A stretch of 64,000 nt of DNA from Setoptus koraiensis (lineage: Eukaryota; Arthropoda): positions 248,001 to 312,000 of the forward strand of contig CM106586.1 of NCBI GenBank assembly GCA_048013815.1, read 5' to 3'. A model generated the notes under the pieces. That model was given only the letters and a program-made list of their open reading frames with translations, ran no database searches and was not told where the DNA came from. How positions within the stretch are numbered: the stretch's first letter is position 1; each line of letters opens with the position of its first letter. A program made the position numbers and the translations under genes. Of the stretch, positions 42,335 to 53,649 are shown piece after piece.

Positions 42335-42604
42335 GGAGAGCGCCACACTTTTTTCGGGCTAAGTCTTATATCTACTATTCCTTGCTGTATTGGACGCGAC
42401 TTCATCAAGAAACCAGAAATTACCCCGAAGAAATACCCGCAAATCCCCAAGCGGCTGTCGGGTAACGAGAAACGCCCATAGAGCGGTACCTCGGTTATCT
42501 CGGGAACCAGGAATTTCCGCACTTCCGGAATACCTATCGCGGTATCAGGGTACAATAGATTACCCGAAAATACCCAAGATACCCCGAGAAAAGTGTGGCG
42601 CTGG
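42335..42604 (+). mobile_element. Small B-type element with inverted ends
   Basis: Starts AGCGCCACACTTTTTTCGGG and ends AAGTGTGGCGCT, with the B-arm sequence between in inverse orientation ('aggaatttccgcacttccggaatacc'). It directly touches the left end of the next element, so the outer TIR bases are missing or shared. Confidence 0.65.
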
Positions 42605-43470
42605 TTGTTGTAGCGATTAGGTCCCAGCGCCGATCATGATGATACTTGCGGTACAGGTTCATCTTGACCCAAAACCATTGGAAAAAGTGTTCCGGAAGTG
42701 CGGAAACTTCCGGTTCCGGTTTTACCTAAAGTTGCTTCTAGAGAGTTGAAACTCACCAGACTGACGTTCTAGATGACGATTAACAGGATGACATAACTTT
42801 CAGCTCTTCACCACTACCAGTTCTCTGGTTATAGCGATATCTCTAGAGTTGAGAGACCAGAATTTGCCGAATTCTGGCTCCGCTACACTCAGGGATGAGC
42901 CTGCAATTGTTCTTAGAACTCGGCCTGCGGCCTCGTATTCTGGAGGCCGTCACATCTCCGTCGTCGCTCCCGCGACGACTGCGTGCGACGGGAACCCTTC
43001 GGGTAGGGTTGATGAGCGCTTCGGGTATCGGGCTGCGCCCTCTACCCTCCGCTCACATGACTGCAATCCAAACACAGCTGCAGGCGGGAAGAGTGTGCGA
43101 ACCAGCCAAAAGAGAATGAGAAAGAAGGGATTAAATGACTGAAACAGACGTGAATACAGAGGGCAGCGAGTACGAGGCACAGGATAGGTCCGCTTACCGC
43201 AACCGCACAGGCCCGGCCTCACCCTAAAATTTGGTTTAACCTCTATATCCTATGAACCGGAAATTAAATCGGATTGATTTTGATCCCTTCATGCTCCGCT
43301 AGGTGTCCACCATCTGATTCTGAAGTTTCGAAGCTCTATCTCAAAATTTTTGCATCTCCGGAACCGGAAGTTTCCGCACTTCCGGACTAGCGGATCTGTT
43401 GTTTGAGGGCCCTGCTGGCCCCATGTGTGAAGTTTGGTGGAAATCTGAGTGTGGCACTATTCGCTAGAAC
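42605..43470 (+). mobile_element. TIR element with core 1, cut by assembly gap
   Basis: Left end GGTTGTTGTAGCGATTAGG, core 1 at about 42915-43070, right arm through CACTATTCGCTAGAAC, where the N-run starts within the last bases of the expected right end. Close relative of 28717-29558. Confidence 0.82.
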
Positions 43471-43970
43471 NNNNNNNNNNNNNNNNNNNNNNNNNNNNNN
43501 NNNNNNNNNNNNNNNNNNNNNNNNNNNNNNNNNNNNNNNNNNNNNNNNNNNNNNNNNNNNNNNNNNNNNNNNNNNNNNNNNNNNNNNNNNNNNNNNNNNN
43601 NNNNNNNNNNNNNNNNNNNNNNNNNNNNNNNNNNNNNNNNNNNNNNNNNNNNNNNNNNNNNNNNNNNNNNNNNNNNNNNNNNNNNNNNNNNNNNNNNNNN
43701 NNNNNNNNNNNNNNNNNNNNNNNNNNNNNNNNNNNNNNNNNNNNNNNNNNNNNNNNNNNNNNNNNNNNNNNNNNNNNNNNNNNNNNNNNNNNNNNNNNNN
43801 NNNNNNNNNNNNNNNNNNNNNNNNNNNNNNNNNNNNNNNNNNNNNNNNNNNNNNNNNNNNNNNNNNNNNNNNNNNNNNNNNNNNNNNNNNNNNNNNNNNN
43901 NNNNNNNNNNNNNNNNNNNNNNNNNNNNNNNNNNNNNNNNNNNNNNNNNNNNNNNNNNNNNNNNNNNNNN
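43471..43970. other. Assembly gap of 500 N
   Basis: Exactly 500 N, probably a placeholder. The left part of the gypsy element that follows is hidden here or missing. Confidence 0.98.
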
Positions 43971-43977
43971 AGGAGCG

Positions 43978-44440
43978 TTGTCTGACCTCACGAAAAAGAA
44001 CGCACAATTCACCTGGGGTGAACGTGAAAAAGAAAGCTTTAATAGTATTAAACAAGGGCTATTAGAAAGCAAGGCCATAGCATATTTTAGGCAAGGTTGC
44101 CCATTAATCCTAAAGACAGACGCATCGCGCAAAGGATTTGCGGCGATACTGCTACAACTGCAGGACGGCGATTGGCGCATAGTAGCGACAGCCAGCAGAC
44201 GGATTTCAACAGGCGAATCAAATGTGAGTGTGACCGAACTAGAAGGAGCGGCGTTAATATACGCATGAATTAAATTCAGACAATTTGTCTACGGATAGAG
44301 AGTGAAAGTAATAGTTGACCATTGTGCTCTCTGCACACTGGGGAAAACCAAACCACTAGAAGGAAGATTAGCTCGCTGGGCTTTAGCCCTATCAGAATTT
44401 TATTTGGATATAGTTTATAGATCTGGAAGACAGCACGCGG
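43978..44440 (+). pseudogene. pol: Reverse transcriptase end and RNase H region (gypsy)
   Basis: SDLTKKNAQFTWG marks the end of reverse transcriptase. ILKTDASRKGFAAILLQ and TELEGAALIYA are RNase H landmarks, followed by VDHCALCTL and HADVDCLSR at the tail of RNase H. These belong to the polyprotein of the element at 43.9-48.8 kb. Confidence 0.85.
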
Positions 44441-44639
44441 ACGTTGACTGTTTGTCACGTCAACCTGTGGCTGACCACGACGACAAACTAGACGAGACGA
44501 GATTTATTTTTGCACTAATCCCGTTGGAAGATTACAGATCCAAGTACGATACAGACGAAGAATGCAAAACAGCATTGCAAAAGATTAAACGAGAAGAAAA
44601 CACATTTAAACTAACTAACGGATACATTTATAAAGACAA

Positions 44640-45690
44640 TCGCTTATTAGTACCAACAGAATACAGGAACACATTAATAGACGACATTCATGCACAAGGC
44701 CACGCCGGAGTAAACCAAACAGTAGACCTGGTTCAACGCAAATATTACTGGGCCAGTCTTAAAGACGACATACAAAAGAGAGTAGCAGCCTGCATGACTT
44801 GTCAGAGACATAAAATACCAAGAGAACGTCCAAGCGGATTAATGCATTCATTTGAAAGTCACATGCCATTTGAAGTGATAAGTATGGATCACCTAGGACC
44901 AATGGATGCGACAAGCAAAGGCAATAAGCATGTTCTAGTTGCAATTGACACATTCAGCAAATTTATTATTGCAGCCCCAACTAAATCCACGTGCGCAGAA
45001 GAGGTAGTTAAATTTATCATCAACAATATCATAGCGATACACGGCGTGCCAAATACTTTATTTTCCGATAACGCAAGCGGATTCACCGCAAACCTGACCA
45101 AACAGGTAGTAGAAGCTTTCGGTATAGAGCTTAACCATTCCACTCCATACCACCATAGAGGTAACTCAATTGTGGAACGATCAATACAAACCCTAAAAGA
45201 TAAGATTGCCATTTCCATGGCAGACGCCGACAACACTGAATGGGATGATCATATTGGAATGGTATGTTTAGCCATCAATGCCACGAAACATTCATCGACA
45301 AAATTTAGTCCTTATGAAGTACTATTTGGTAGAAAATTGCGACTACCGAGAGAGGCTAAGGAGGTGTCAGCAGAAACAGAAGTTTATACAGAGTCCCTAC
45401 AAGCAAAATTAGAGCTTATTAGAAGGAACGTAGCAGAAAGCATCCATTCGAGCAACGAGCTATCAAAACAATATTACGACGCGAAGAGGAAGGAAAAGAA
45501 ATTCAGCATTGGTGACGAAGTAATGGTTCACTTCGAGCCAAAGAACGACGCAAAACCGAATAAGCTATCAAGCAACTATCGCGGACCATACGAGGTCATT
45601 GACACGAAGCCTCATGACATCTATAAATTAGAACTGATCGATTCCAAAAAGAAGAAGAAGATAATACTTGCTCACGTTTGGTTGTTGTAG
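44640..45690 (+). pseudogene. Integrase region with GPY/F module (gypsy)
   Basis: The HHCC zinc-binding motif (HAQGHAGVNQ, then CMTCQRHK) is followed by the catalytic D (SMDHLGP), D (LFSDNASGF) and E (IVERSIQT). FSPYEVLFGRKLRLP and the GPY/F motif NYRGPYEVI come next. No chromodomain is visible. It inserts the element's DNA copy. The coding frame meets the TIR element at 45680. Confidence 0.9.
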
Positions 45691-46716
45691 CGAATAGCGA
45701 CCCGCCCCGATTTTGGTGAAACTTCCGGTACGGGTACTTCTTGACCCCAATAGACCGGAAAAGTTGGTCCGGAAGTGCGGAAACTTCCGGTTCCGGTTTT
45801 ACATAAAGTTAAAGATAGAGCTCCGAAATTCACCAGAGAGACGTTTCAAGCTACGCTGAACACGATAAAATAATATTCAGCTCTCTGCAACTTCCGGTTG
45901 TCTAGAAATAGAGATATTACAAGGGTTTGAAGACCGGAAGTGACCGAATTATTGCTTCGCTGCGCTCGGGGATGAACATGCGATGGGTCTGAAAACTCGG
46001 CCTGCGGCCTCGTATTCTGGAGGCCGTCACATCTCCGTCGTCGCTCCCGCGACGACTGCGTGCGACGGGAACCCTTCGGGTAGGGTTGATGAGCGCTTCG
46101 GGTATCGGGCTACGCCCTCTACCCTCCGCTCAGGTGACTGCAATCCACACAGGAATGAAGGTGAAAGAACGAACTGGAGACATGTTTTTGGCACAGAAAA
46201 AAGGCTGTGCCAGCTTGTGTGATAAATTGCATGAGCCTCTAAGCGCACGAATTCATTCAGGCGCGTGTTATACAACATGGCATATCCCATACAAACTCCT
46301 CCCTGTGCGCTCGACGCTACGCCGTCGCCTATTTAAGGCGAGCGCACAGGGAGTAATGGATTCATTCCTGTATCCAGCTACAAATAGAGCATATCTTATA
46401 TATAAAATAACACTACCCGCAATTGCTTATTTCATAACACGCGCGGATAGTTCGTCCCGTCGACGCCCTCTCAGCAGTTTTAACCAAATATCTCGTGAAC
46501 CGGAAGTCGTACAGACTTGAAATAGACATGATCGCATTCCGCATGCACAGTTTCAGTTATCTAGTGAGTTTCAAATCTGTATCTCAATGTTTTTGTAAAA
46601 CCGGAACCGGAAGTTTCCGCACTTCCGGACCACTCAAACTGTTGTCAGGGAGCCCCACGGGCTCCATGTGTAAAGTTTCATCGAAATCTGACTGGGTCGC
46701 TATTCGCTACAACACC
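45680..46716 (+). mobile_element. TIR element with core 1 inside gypsy element, near-perfect 8-bp TSD
   Basis: Left end GGTTGTTGTAGCGAATAGC and right end GCTATTCGCTACAACACC. Flanks TCACGTTT (45672-45679) and CCACGTTT (46717-46724) match at seven of eight bases. Core 1 at about 45995-46150. It is nearly identical to 32633-33493 but has a solo LTR at 46266-46439. Confidence 0.88.
46266..46439 (+). mobile_element. Solo LTR, 174 bp, TSD CGCG
   Basis: Starts TGTTAT and ends ATAACA. The 4-bp duplication CGCG is at 46262-46265 and 46440-46443. A TATTTAAGG box lies at about 46329 and is flanked by an inverted repeat (CCTGTGCGCTCG / CGAGCGCACAGG). The twin TIR element at 33128-33260 shows the empty site, with a single CGCG. 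This is the third level of nesting at this place. Confidence 0.9.
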
Positions 46717-46780
46717 CCACGTTTCACGTCTTAAACCATACAAACGTAACGGAGACGAGTCACCCGAACTCGAACGCGTA

Positions 46781-48631
46781 GTGATTGACCTAGACGAAGA
46801 TATTGATACAGAGGTTAATCAACCTGAAGATACTGATGATCACCAGCATCCGGAGGCAACAAACACAAGAACAGAACAACCACGAACCAGTAGACGAAAA
46901 AAAAATTTTAGACCAACTAACTACATGAATCTAGTAGCCTCACTGTTGCTCATGACAGCAACCATGAGCAATGGGATTGCATTTGTACCAACTGAATCAG
47001 TCATATGGCAAGAGAGTGTCATAGATGCAGTCAACAAACTGACCCACTATTCCTTAGAGCTACTCGTCGTCAATCCGTGTGACCACTTATTCACAAATAT
47101 CACAGGAAACAAAGTAATTGACGATAATATGATCGACCATTGTAGAACCAAATTCAACGAACAAGTTAAGACACCATTGCAGAGCTTTTGTACAAAATCA
47201 ACGATACCAGAAGATTCACTAAGCAGAGATAAAAGACTGATAGGAGATCTGATAGCAATCGGTATATCATCTACATCGCTCGTCATGGTTAACGATATAA
47301 GAAAACACGATCTACCTTATGTAAAGGATTCGATAAACCAAGTAAGGGAAGTCATCGATAAACAAATGAAATCAGTAGACTTCCTAATCGAAGAATTGAA
47401 AACTGCCAGAGAAGAGCTCCTACAGGAACACCAAACGAACGCCGCAAATGAAGCCGAGCTGTCAGACAGTATTGAACAAGTAAAGACCGATTTGGAGGCA
47501 AGCAGCGAAGCATCATACGTGATGGCTAATGTATTACAGAAGATGAACAGCATGGAATACAACATGCAAGTAGCAAAAGACGCCTGGTTCGATGACAAAA
47601 TAGTGAGAAAAGAGTTATTCGCGTTGATGAACGCACAATCGCACTTCAGCAATGATATTAAGAGGCATGGAAGACCAAGAACATGCAAAGTGCTAGGAAC
47701 CAAATTGCTACTATCATTTACCGCATTCAGGAAGGACAGCACATCATCAGTACTCGAGGCGAATGCCTTTGATCATTTTAACGGTGCAAAAGACAATTTA
47801 TGCACAATGCGATACACCGCACCGACACTTGTTTTAGTGAACGCGTCTACCGACTGTTACAAAGAACTCACCCGTTCTGACATGCAGGTAGGAAACACAA
47901 TTATGACTACATGCATCAAAGAAGAGCCTATTAAACCCCCGGCATGGATCAAAGGGGAATGCATGAACAGAAGCAGCCGTATCGACTTTTACAAAGTGAT
48001 AACAAAAGACGGCTTTAACCATATCTATTGTTACCCATACACCATCAAAACTGATGAAGGAGAAGACAATTGCCCGGCATACCCATTTAAATTGCCAGAT
48101 GATGTGTCTTTCACGACCAACACACACGCTTATATCAGCGAGAGAAAGGAGATAAAGGACGTATGGGACATTAAAATATCAACGGCGAAAATAAATCACA
48201 GACTGAAAACCCAATTCGCACCTTTCATTATAGAACCAATTAACAATGCGAAATTCAAGGACACCTTTCAGATGTTACAAAAACCAGTTGAGTGGATTAA
48301 GGAAGGGCGTTGGAACAACACACTACAGAGCTTCAATCTAGAATTTATTCCCAGTCTTGATTGGATAACAGGCCCTACGAAGTACGTAATTTACGGCGTA
48401 ACGGTAATAGGAATCCTATTCATCATCTCCTTTACTATGCCGATGATTAGACTTTGCACATGGATACTAAGAAGAGCGTACGCACCAATTCTGGCGATAA
48501 TATCGATAGCAAGGATGACTATACGACGTTGTTTTGTTCGACACCAATTACCCATGTATACATCGAACAAACAATCCTTTTATAAGAATCTAACTAGAAC
48601 CTCGCAAACGAAAACGTATCGTTTGTTATAA
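46781..48631 (+). pseudogene. env: Envelope protein of the gypsy element, looks whole
   Basis: 616 residues. A hydrophobic stretch near 49-66 (LVASLLLMTATMSNGIAF) may be the signal. SVIWQ..NPC lies in the N-terminal region. A furin-type site RDKR at 149-152 is followed by a hydrophobic LIGDLIAIGISST, as in F-type fusion proteins of errantiviruses and baculoviruses. A long heptad region (220-300) and paired Cys come next, then FKLPDDVSF. A membrane anchor at about 534-556 (YGVTVIGILFIISFTMPMI) precedes a basic tail. It would mediate cell entry. Homologous landmarks occur in the copia-linked envelope at 52.1-53.6 kb. No obvious break inside it. Confidence 0.88.
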
Positions 48632-48640
48632 GGAGGGGGA

Positions 48641-48797
48641 TGTTAGAGATTAGTTGAACATTCTATGTTCATACTTGGCGCAAACTATACTGTGCACACT
48701 TTCTGTGCACATGCACAAACATGTAAACGTGCTCACGCTGTGTATAAATAGCGTGGCACAAGATTCAAATAAACACTTTTACTATTAACTTCTAACA
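48641..48797 (+). repeat. Candidate right LTR of the gypsy element (157 bp)
   Basis: Follows the purine tract, starts TGTTAGA and ends TCTAACA (7-bp inverted ends). Contains TGTATAAATAGCG and an AATAAA. Length is short for a gypsy LTR. The left LTR is not in view because of the gap, so pairing cannot be tested here. Confidence 0.65.
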
Positions 48798-48879
48798 GCA
48801 GATGTTCTGTTCGTTTCAAGTTCGCGCGCGGTTCTGCGCAGGGAACACGCGCTACTCCTACCCCCCTGAGCGATCATTT

Positions 48880-49650
48880 ATTGCCGCGATTGTATATCAG
48901 ACTACGATAATCCCGATGACATCATTTTCACATCTCTTCAACTTCCGGTTCTCGAGATATTCAGGAAAATTGCACGTATGGGCGAATCTAGGCCGGTCTG
49001 GGTCTGTTCAGAGCCCAAATCTTACACCCAGAGCAGGGTGACACGCATTCATGAATAAAACCCGGCTCGATCACGGGCCCAGCCCACTAGACTCCCAGTC
49101 CTCGGGAAGAATCTTTTTTAGTTTGGTGGCCGTCAGTCGTCCCGCCGGAGGCCGCAGGCCATAGGCGTGGACGACTGAAGGCCGAACCCCTTCTCCGGCC
49201 CAGGCCCAAGCTGCATGGCAGACGGAAGGGCTATTATATATTATATACAAGTGAGCATGGGTACCCCGTGTACATCGTGCTACCCGCAACAGTCATGCCA
49301 AACTCATTCGGTTGTGATTATTAGCCCATTACATACTCGGATACCCGAAATACCCGGATAAAACCTGGTACCGCACCTCGGGTTCATTTTCACACTTACG
49401 ATATACAATTTATGAGTTCAAAATACTTGACTGTACCTTGCTTTAACAAAATTAATTTCAAAGAAAGCAGTGGGAACCGCTAGCGGTCGTCGGGTATCTC
49501 AAAACGCCCACTGTGCGGTACCTCGGTTATCTCGGGAACGAAGAACTTCCGCACTTCCGGAATACCCATCGCGATATCAGAGTACAATATTTTACCCAAA
49601 AATACCCAAAATACCCCGATAAAAGTGTGGCGCTATTCGTTAGAACAACC
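48880..49650 (+). mobile_element. TIR element with core 2
   Basis: The left arm, from about 48880, includes 'cttcaacttccggttctcgag'. Core 2 is at about 49058-49240 (CAGTCGTCC..GGACGACTG stem, GGCCGCAGGCC). A B-type right arm ends CGCTATTCGTTAGAACAACC at 49650. Layout is the same as 51198-52053. The left boundary is uncertain. Confidence 0.65.
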
Positions 49651-49839
49651 AAAATTTGTAGTATGCAATGCACTTGAGTATCCTGCCCGTTTTCTCTCCT
49701 TTGCTGACGACAAGGACGGGCATACAATCATTCAACAGGTCTGTAATGATGCGTCTAAATGTTATAGTAAGACCGCAATAGCTAAATGGGATCGCGATTG
49801 TTACTCTGTGTTGCTACTATGGTGGCTACTCTTATATTT

Positions 49840-50320
49840 CAGATAAGCGAGCACCAAGTAGCAACAAACACTACTGGAGATGCAGTTTGAGCCATAAGCC
49901 CTTTAATTGTCAGGGTCGAATGACCACTGAGATGGTCCGTGGAGCAACGGCAACACAGATGGCCAAACATAAAATTATTAGAAGTGGCAGAGGCAAGCCA
50001 CACAACCATCCTCCATCACCAACGGTGAGAGCGAGAAAGGATACATTGGCGAGTTTGAAAGCTCGAGCAGGTACCTCTCAAGACAAGCCAGCTAACATGA
50101 TATTGAATGTCCAGAGAACACTGAGTGTTGACGCTGGAACAGGTCTGCCATCTCAAGATGCCCTGAGGAGGCAGATCAAGCGTGCGCGACGCGCCAATCA
50201 ATTGATTGAACCTCAATCTTTGGATCAAATCGATCTACCGGATGAGTTGAAAATCACTCTGAGAACGACATCTACTCAAGAGAATGTGCCGACCCCAAAA
50301 TTTGGGGCAAACACACGCGA
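49840..50320 (+). pseudogene. FLYWCH-type zinc finger and Mutator-like N-terminal fragment
   Basis: A frame reading SNKHYWRCSLSHKPFNCQGR..KPHNHPPSP shows the Tyr-Trp-Arg-Cys, second Cys and HNH spacing of a FLYWCH zinc finger. After it come a basic helical region and LRRQIKRARRANQLIEP, as in many FLYWCH proteins and FLYWCH-containing Mutator-like transposases. A TTATATTTCAG acceptor-like sequence lies just upstream. It is cut at about 50310-50340 by LINE sequence. No catalytic domain. A host FLYWCH gene fragment is the alternative. Confidence 0.55.
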
Positions 50321-50722
50321 AGAATATTTGACAACGTCATAGATCGTATGCAAATGAAATGGGTCACGCCAGGATATCGCATCACACAAATTTTAACTGA
50401 TCATGGTTATTTTAATAACATGCTATGCAAACAGGAATTCGTAAGATATCCATATTGTGAAAAATGTGCCAGTAACAACATAAGAGCACTTGATAACGCC
50501 GAACACTACGTCTTCGAATGTCAAGCTTATCACAATGATAGGGGAATCTTAAACGAATACATCATTCCAAAAGCGTATAGAACGCTAAAGGAAATAGTTG
50601 CTGACAGAGCGGCATACTACAGGTTGAAAAGATTTATTCACAAAAACAACAAACTAGATTGGATAGAAAATTCAAGGATATCCATGCTGGCAATAGATGA
50701 TCCGATCAACCATAATGATTAA
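50310..50722 (+). pseudogene. LINE (non-LTR retrotransposon) C-terminal fragment
   Basis: The frame contains RITQILTDHGYFNNML, then a Cys/His cluster CEKCASNNIRALDNAEHYVFEC (read as C-x2-C..H-x4-C), the usual end of R1/Jockey-type reverse transcriptase ORFs. Stop at 50720. 50723-50985 is probably its 3' untranslated region, with repeated 'ttgcaacatc', 'gtcacaatc' and 'gattgacac' words. The 5' part is absent, typical of 5'-truncated LINE copies. Clade assignment is uncertain. Confidence 0.7.
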
Positions 50723-51197
50723 GCCAATGAATAATTCAATTCTAATCAGAGCAATAATCAATAAAGACTATGCAAGTACATATGCAAGTGTCACAATCGG
50801 ACACAAGATTGCAACATCCGCAGTCAGGATGGAAACAATCGAGATACAAACAGCAACCAATAGGAACACCAGCCTCAATGGAATTGTCACAATCAGACTT
50901 ATGACTGCGACAATCTGAGTCGAGATTGACACAATCAAATCGCGAATTGCGATAATCAACGCTAAGATTACCTATCAATAACATGTGTGTTGTATTTTTA
51001 TATTACTTAGATGTTTATTCTATCGTATCTAAAACTCTACTACTACAATAATAATAATAACAAATCTGTTACATATGACAATATATATGAACATACAAAA
51101 GCGGCATTGCGCATGACTAATGGACGTATCTCAATACTCCCACTCGTCCATTAAATTCTATGTAAGCGAAACGTATGATGGTCCAGGTTGAGACATG

Positions 51198-52053
51198 GGG
51201 TGTTCTTCAGAAAGACGACACACTCCGATTTCGATGAAACTCAACAAATGGGCCCCGAAGGGGCCCCTGAGGACAAATTGAGTGGTCCGGAAGTGCGGAA
51301 ATTTCTACTTCCGGAGATATAGAAAATGCATTTTCCGGGCCTCAGACCTAAAATTTCTGTATGATTGTCTAGATCCACATGCTATCTATGCGATAGCGTT
51401 AAGATAAATCCTCTACATCAACTCGTTCGCGAGATATTCTACAATAAGCGCAAGTCACACTTCCGGTTTTAAAACTGATTCGGCTGTACTACCAACTAGT
51501 TACGGTCTCTAAAGCAAGTTCACACCCTATATAGAAGAAACCCGGCCCGATCACGGGCCCCGCTCATTCGACTCCCAGTCCTCGGGAAGAATCTTTTTCA
51601 GTTAGGTGGCCGTCAGTCGTCCCGCCGGAGGCCGCAGGCCGTAGGCGTGGACGACTGGAGGCCGAACCCTTTCTCCGGCCCGGGCCAAAGATGCATGTCA
51701 GACGGTAGGGCTATTGCCTTGAACCCTGGCCCTGAACCATTATTAGTAGGAGTCCTGGCCGAGGCTAGGACTTTAGGCTTCGCCTGGGGTGTTACTCTTT
51801 TCCGGTAGTACAGATTATGACCTTAGTACCCCACCCGATGTCCGTGCGGGTGAGAACGGCCGACTATACCGTCAATATGCCCTCAAATACCCTAAAATAC
51901 CCTAAAATACCCAGTATGCGGTACCTCGGGTATCTCGGGTACGGGAAATTTCCGCACTTCCGGAATACCCATTCCGGTATCAGGGCATCATATTCTACCC
52001 GATAATACCCAAAATACCCAAATCGGGGTGTGTCGTCTTTCTAAAGAAGCCCC
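51198..52053 (+). mobile_element. TIR element with core 2, TSD GAGACATG, inside copia element
   Basis: An 856-bp element with perfect 8-bp duplications GAGACATG (51190-51197 and 52054-52061). The left end is GGGTGTTCTTCAGAAAGACG and the right end CGTCTTTCTAAAGAAGCCCC. Core 2 at about 51545-51720. Right arm of B type. It lies at the envelope end of the copia element on the other strand. Confidence 0.92.
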
Positions 52054-52054
52054 G

Positions 52055-53614
52055 AGACATGTTTGATCCATATATCTCTGAGTGACATTGCTGCGGCGGA
52101 GGTGGCAAATTAGTTAAGGGTACAGATTCAGCTTTCTTCTTTAGACAATATTTAGTTCTACAATAATATATTATTGAGCTGATCAGTACAATAATGAAGC
52201 AGGTCAGGACAGAACCCAAAGATATCAATATAATATTATTGTTCTGTTTTAAATATTGCACTTGTAGACCTGGTTCACTCAGTTCGACCAAACCAGGGTC
52301 TAACTTACTCACAACTCTCTGTAATTCAGCGATTTTTGTTAGAAAATCTGCAGATGTCTCTAAATGCTTGTCTCTAGTCCAGGCAGCTGTTATGTTTTCT
52401 GATAGTATGTCACTCGATGCCGATACATCTATTGCTTCTGATATGGCATTGGACGAGTCTTCTCCTAATTTCCAAGAAACATCTAATGGTAATTTGAAAA
52501 CGAAAGGTGGACACTTGTGATCCTTACCATTGATATTTATAATGCTGTTGAAACAATAGAAATACGTATGTGTTTTCGTCAGTTTGATCTCATGTGACTT
52601 TCCTATGTGATTTATATCCATCTGACAGGAGTGTGTTGTCCAATCGTTTGCACCTGTCATGAACTGATGATTTGTTTCCTCGCATCTAGTTACCTGATAC
52701 CGATCAACAGCTAAAGTTCTAATTGGTAACGTGCAATTAGCAGTGATATTGTGCACAACATTCTTAGTGCCGGTGTATTCCTTGATGCATGGTGAGCCTG
52801 TAAGGTTGGCATAGATTTTAAACGGATCGGCCTGCAGAATAAAAGTGTTTTTGTCGGTTATCCGGGTGACAAATCGAAGGTGGACCACTCCTGGCTTAAT
52901 AACATGGCATTTTCCTGCATTGGAAGATAGAGGGTCGATGTCACGGAGATCATCGATCATTAAAAATTCACCTAACTCTGGTCCTACTCTGTAGGTCTTC
53001 CATGCAAATTCGACTTGTCTGAGCAGATGTCCTTTCTCTTTGATATCATTTAGTATGGCTGCTGACATCCAAGCTTGCTGTGGAAATGAAATTGCCATGT
53101 CATGTATTTTCTGGGTATTGGAAGTGACTTGTCGAGATATTATCTTGAGTGCATCTGTATGTGCTCTCTGAACCATATAGATCTGATTGGCATGATTGGT
53201 TAATTTTGCAGATTCTTTTTCAACCCTTTCTATTCTTTCTTTCTCGGATGGGTCTTTTGTCACAAACCATCCTCGGACTGTTTCGACTAAACTTGTGACA
53301 ACATATTCGGAAACCATGCCTGCAGCGAATTCTAATTGTCTTTTATCGCGATTGTGTAGATTGCACATATTATTCAGAGGTACGATGATTTCTTCGTCAA
53401 AAAGTCGTTGACACTCATTGTAAACATCGATGTTGTATGCTGCGTTTGGCGTGTTTAGGTTCAAACAAGGCGATTTGACTGCCATTGTTATGTCCCAAAC
53501 TTTCATTCCCAATGGAATTACTTTGTCTGTCTTTCTCCATAAGATATCGGATTCTTGTTTCAATATCTGACTCGATGTCATGGTAACTATTGATAATGGT
53601 GCTATAATACTCAT
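52055..53614 (-). pseudogene. env: Envelope domain in the copia element
   Basis: It follows RNase H directly and in the same frame, beginning about MSIIAPLSIVTMTSSQ (signal-like). Landmarks: DILWRK..SPC, furin-type RDKR at about 53350-53339, heptad-rich segment (ERIERVEKESAKLTNHANQ), several Cys, CPPFVFKLPLDVSW. A membrane anchor at about 52237-52160 (IILISLGSVLTCFIIVLIS) precedes a short Pro-rich tail. This is the same architecture as the gypsy envelope at 46781-48631. Being fused after RNase H, it could be released by protease or made from a spliced message; neither can be seen here. Envelope genes are rare in animal Ty1/copia elements. Confidence 0.85.
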
Positions 53615-53649
53615 GAGAATGTTTCTCAATGAAAGGAATTTTGTTTTCG

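Larger units (their letters stand above)
43971..48797 (+). mobile_element. Ty3/gypsy (errantivirus-type) element with envelope, left part in gap
   Basis: Order after the gap: reverse transcriptase end and RNase H (43978-44400), integrase (about 44640-45680), envelope (46781-48631), purine tract AAGGAGGGGGA, then an LTR candidate 48641-48797. A TIR element sits between integrase and envelope. The visible genes look well preserved, with about two breaks plus the insertion; the gap hides the rest. Age moderate to young. Confidence 0.88.

Noticed and set aside
50988-51136. Firm right LTR for the copia element
   Set aside because: It has LTR-like ends (TGTTG..) and follows a purine tract, but I could not match it to any sequence next to the primer-binding site at 57.6 kb.
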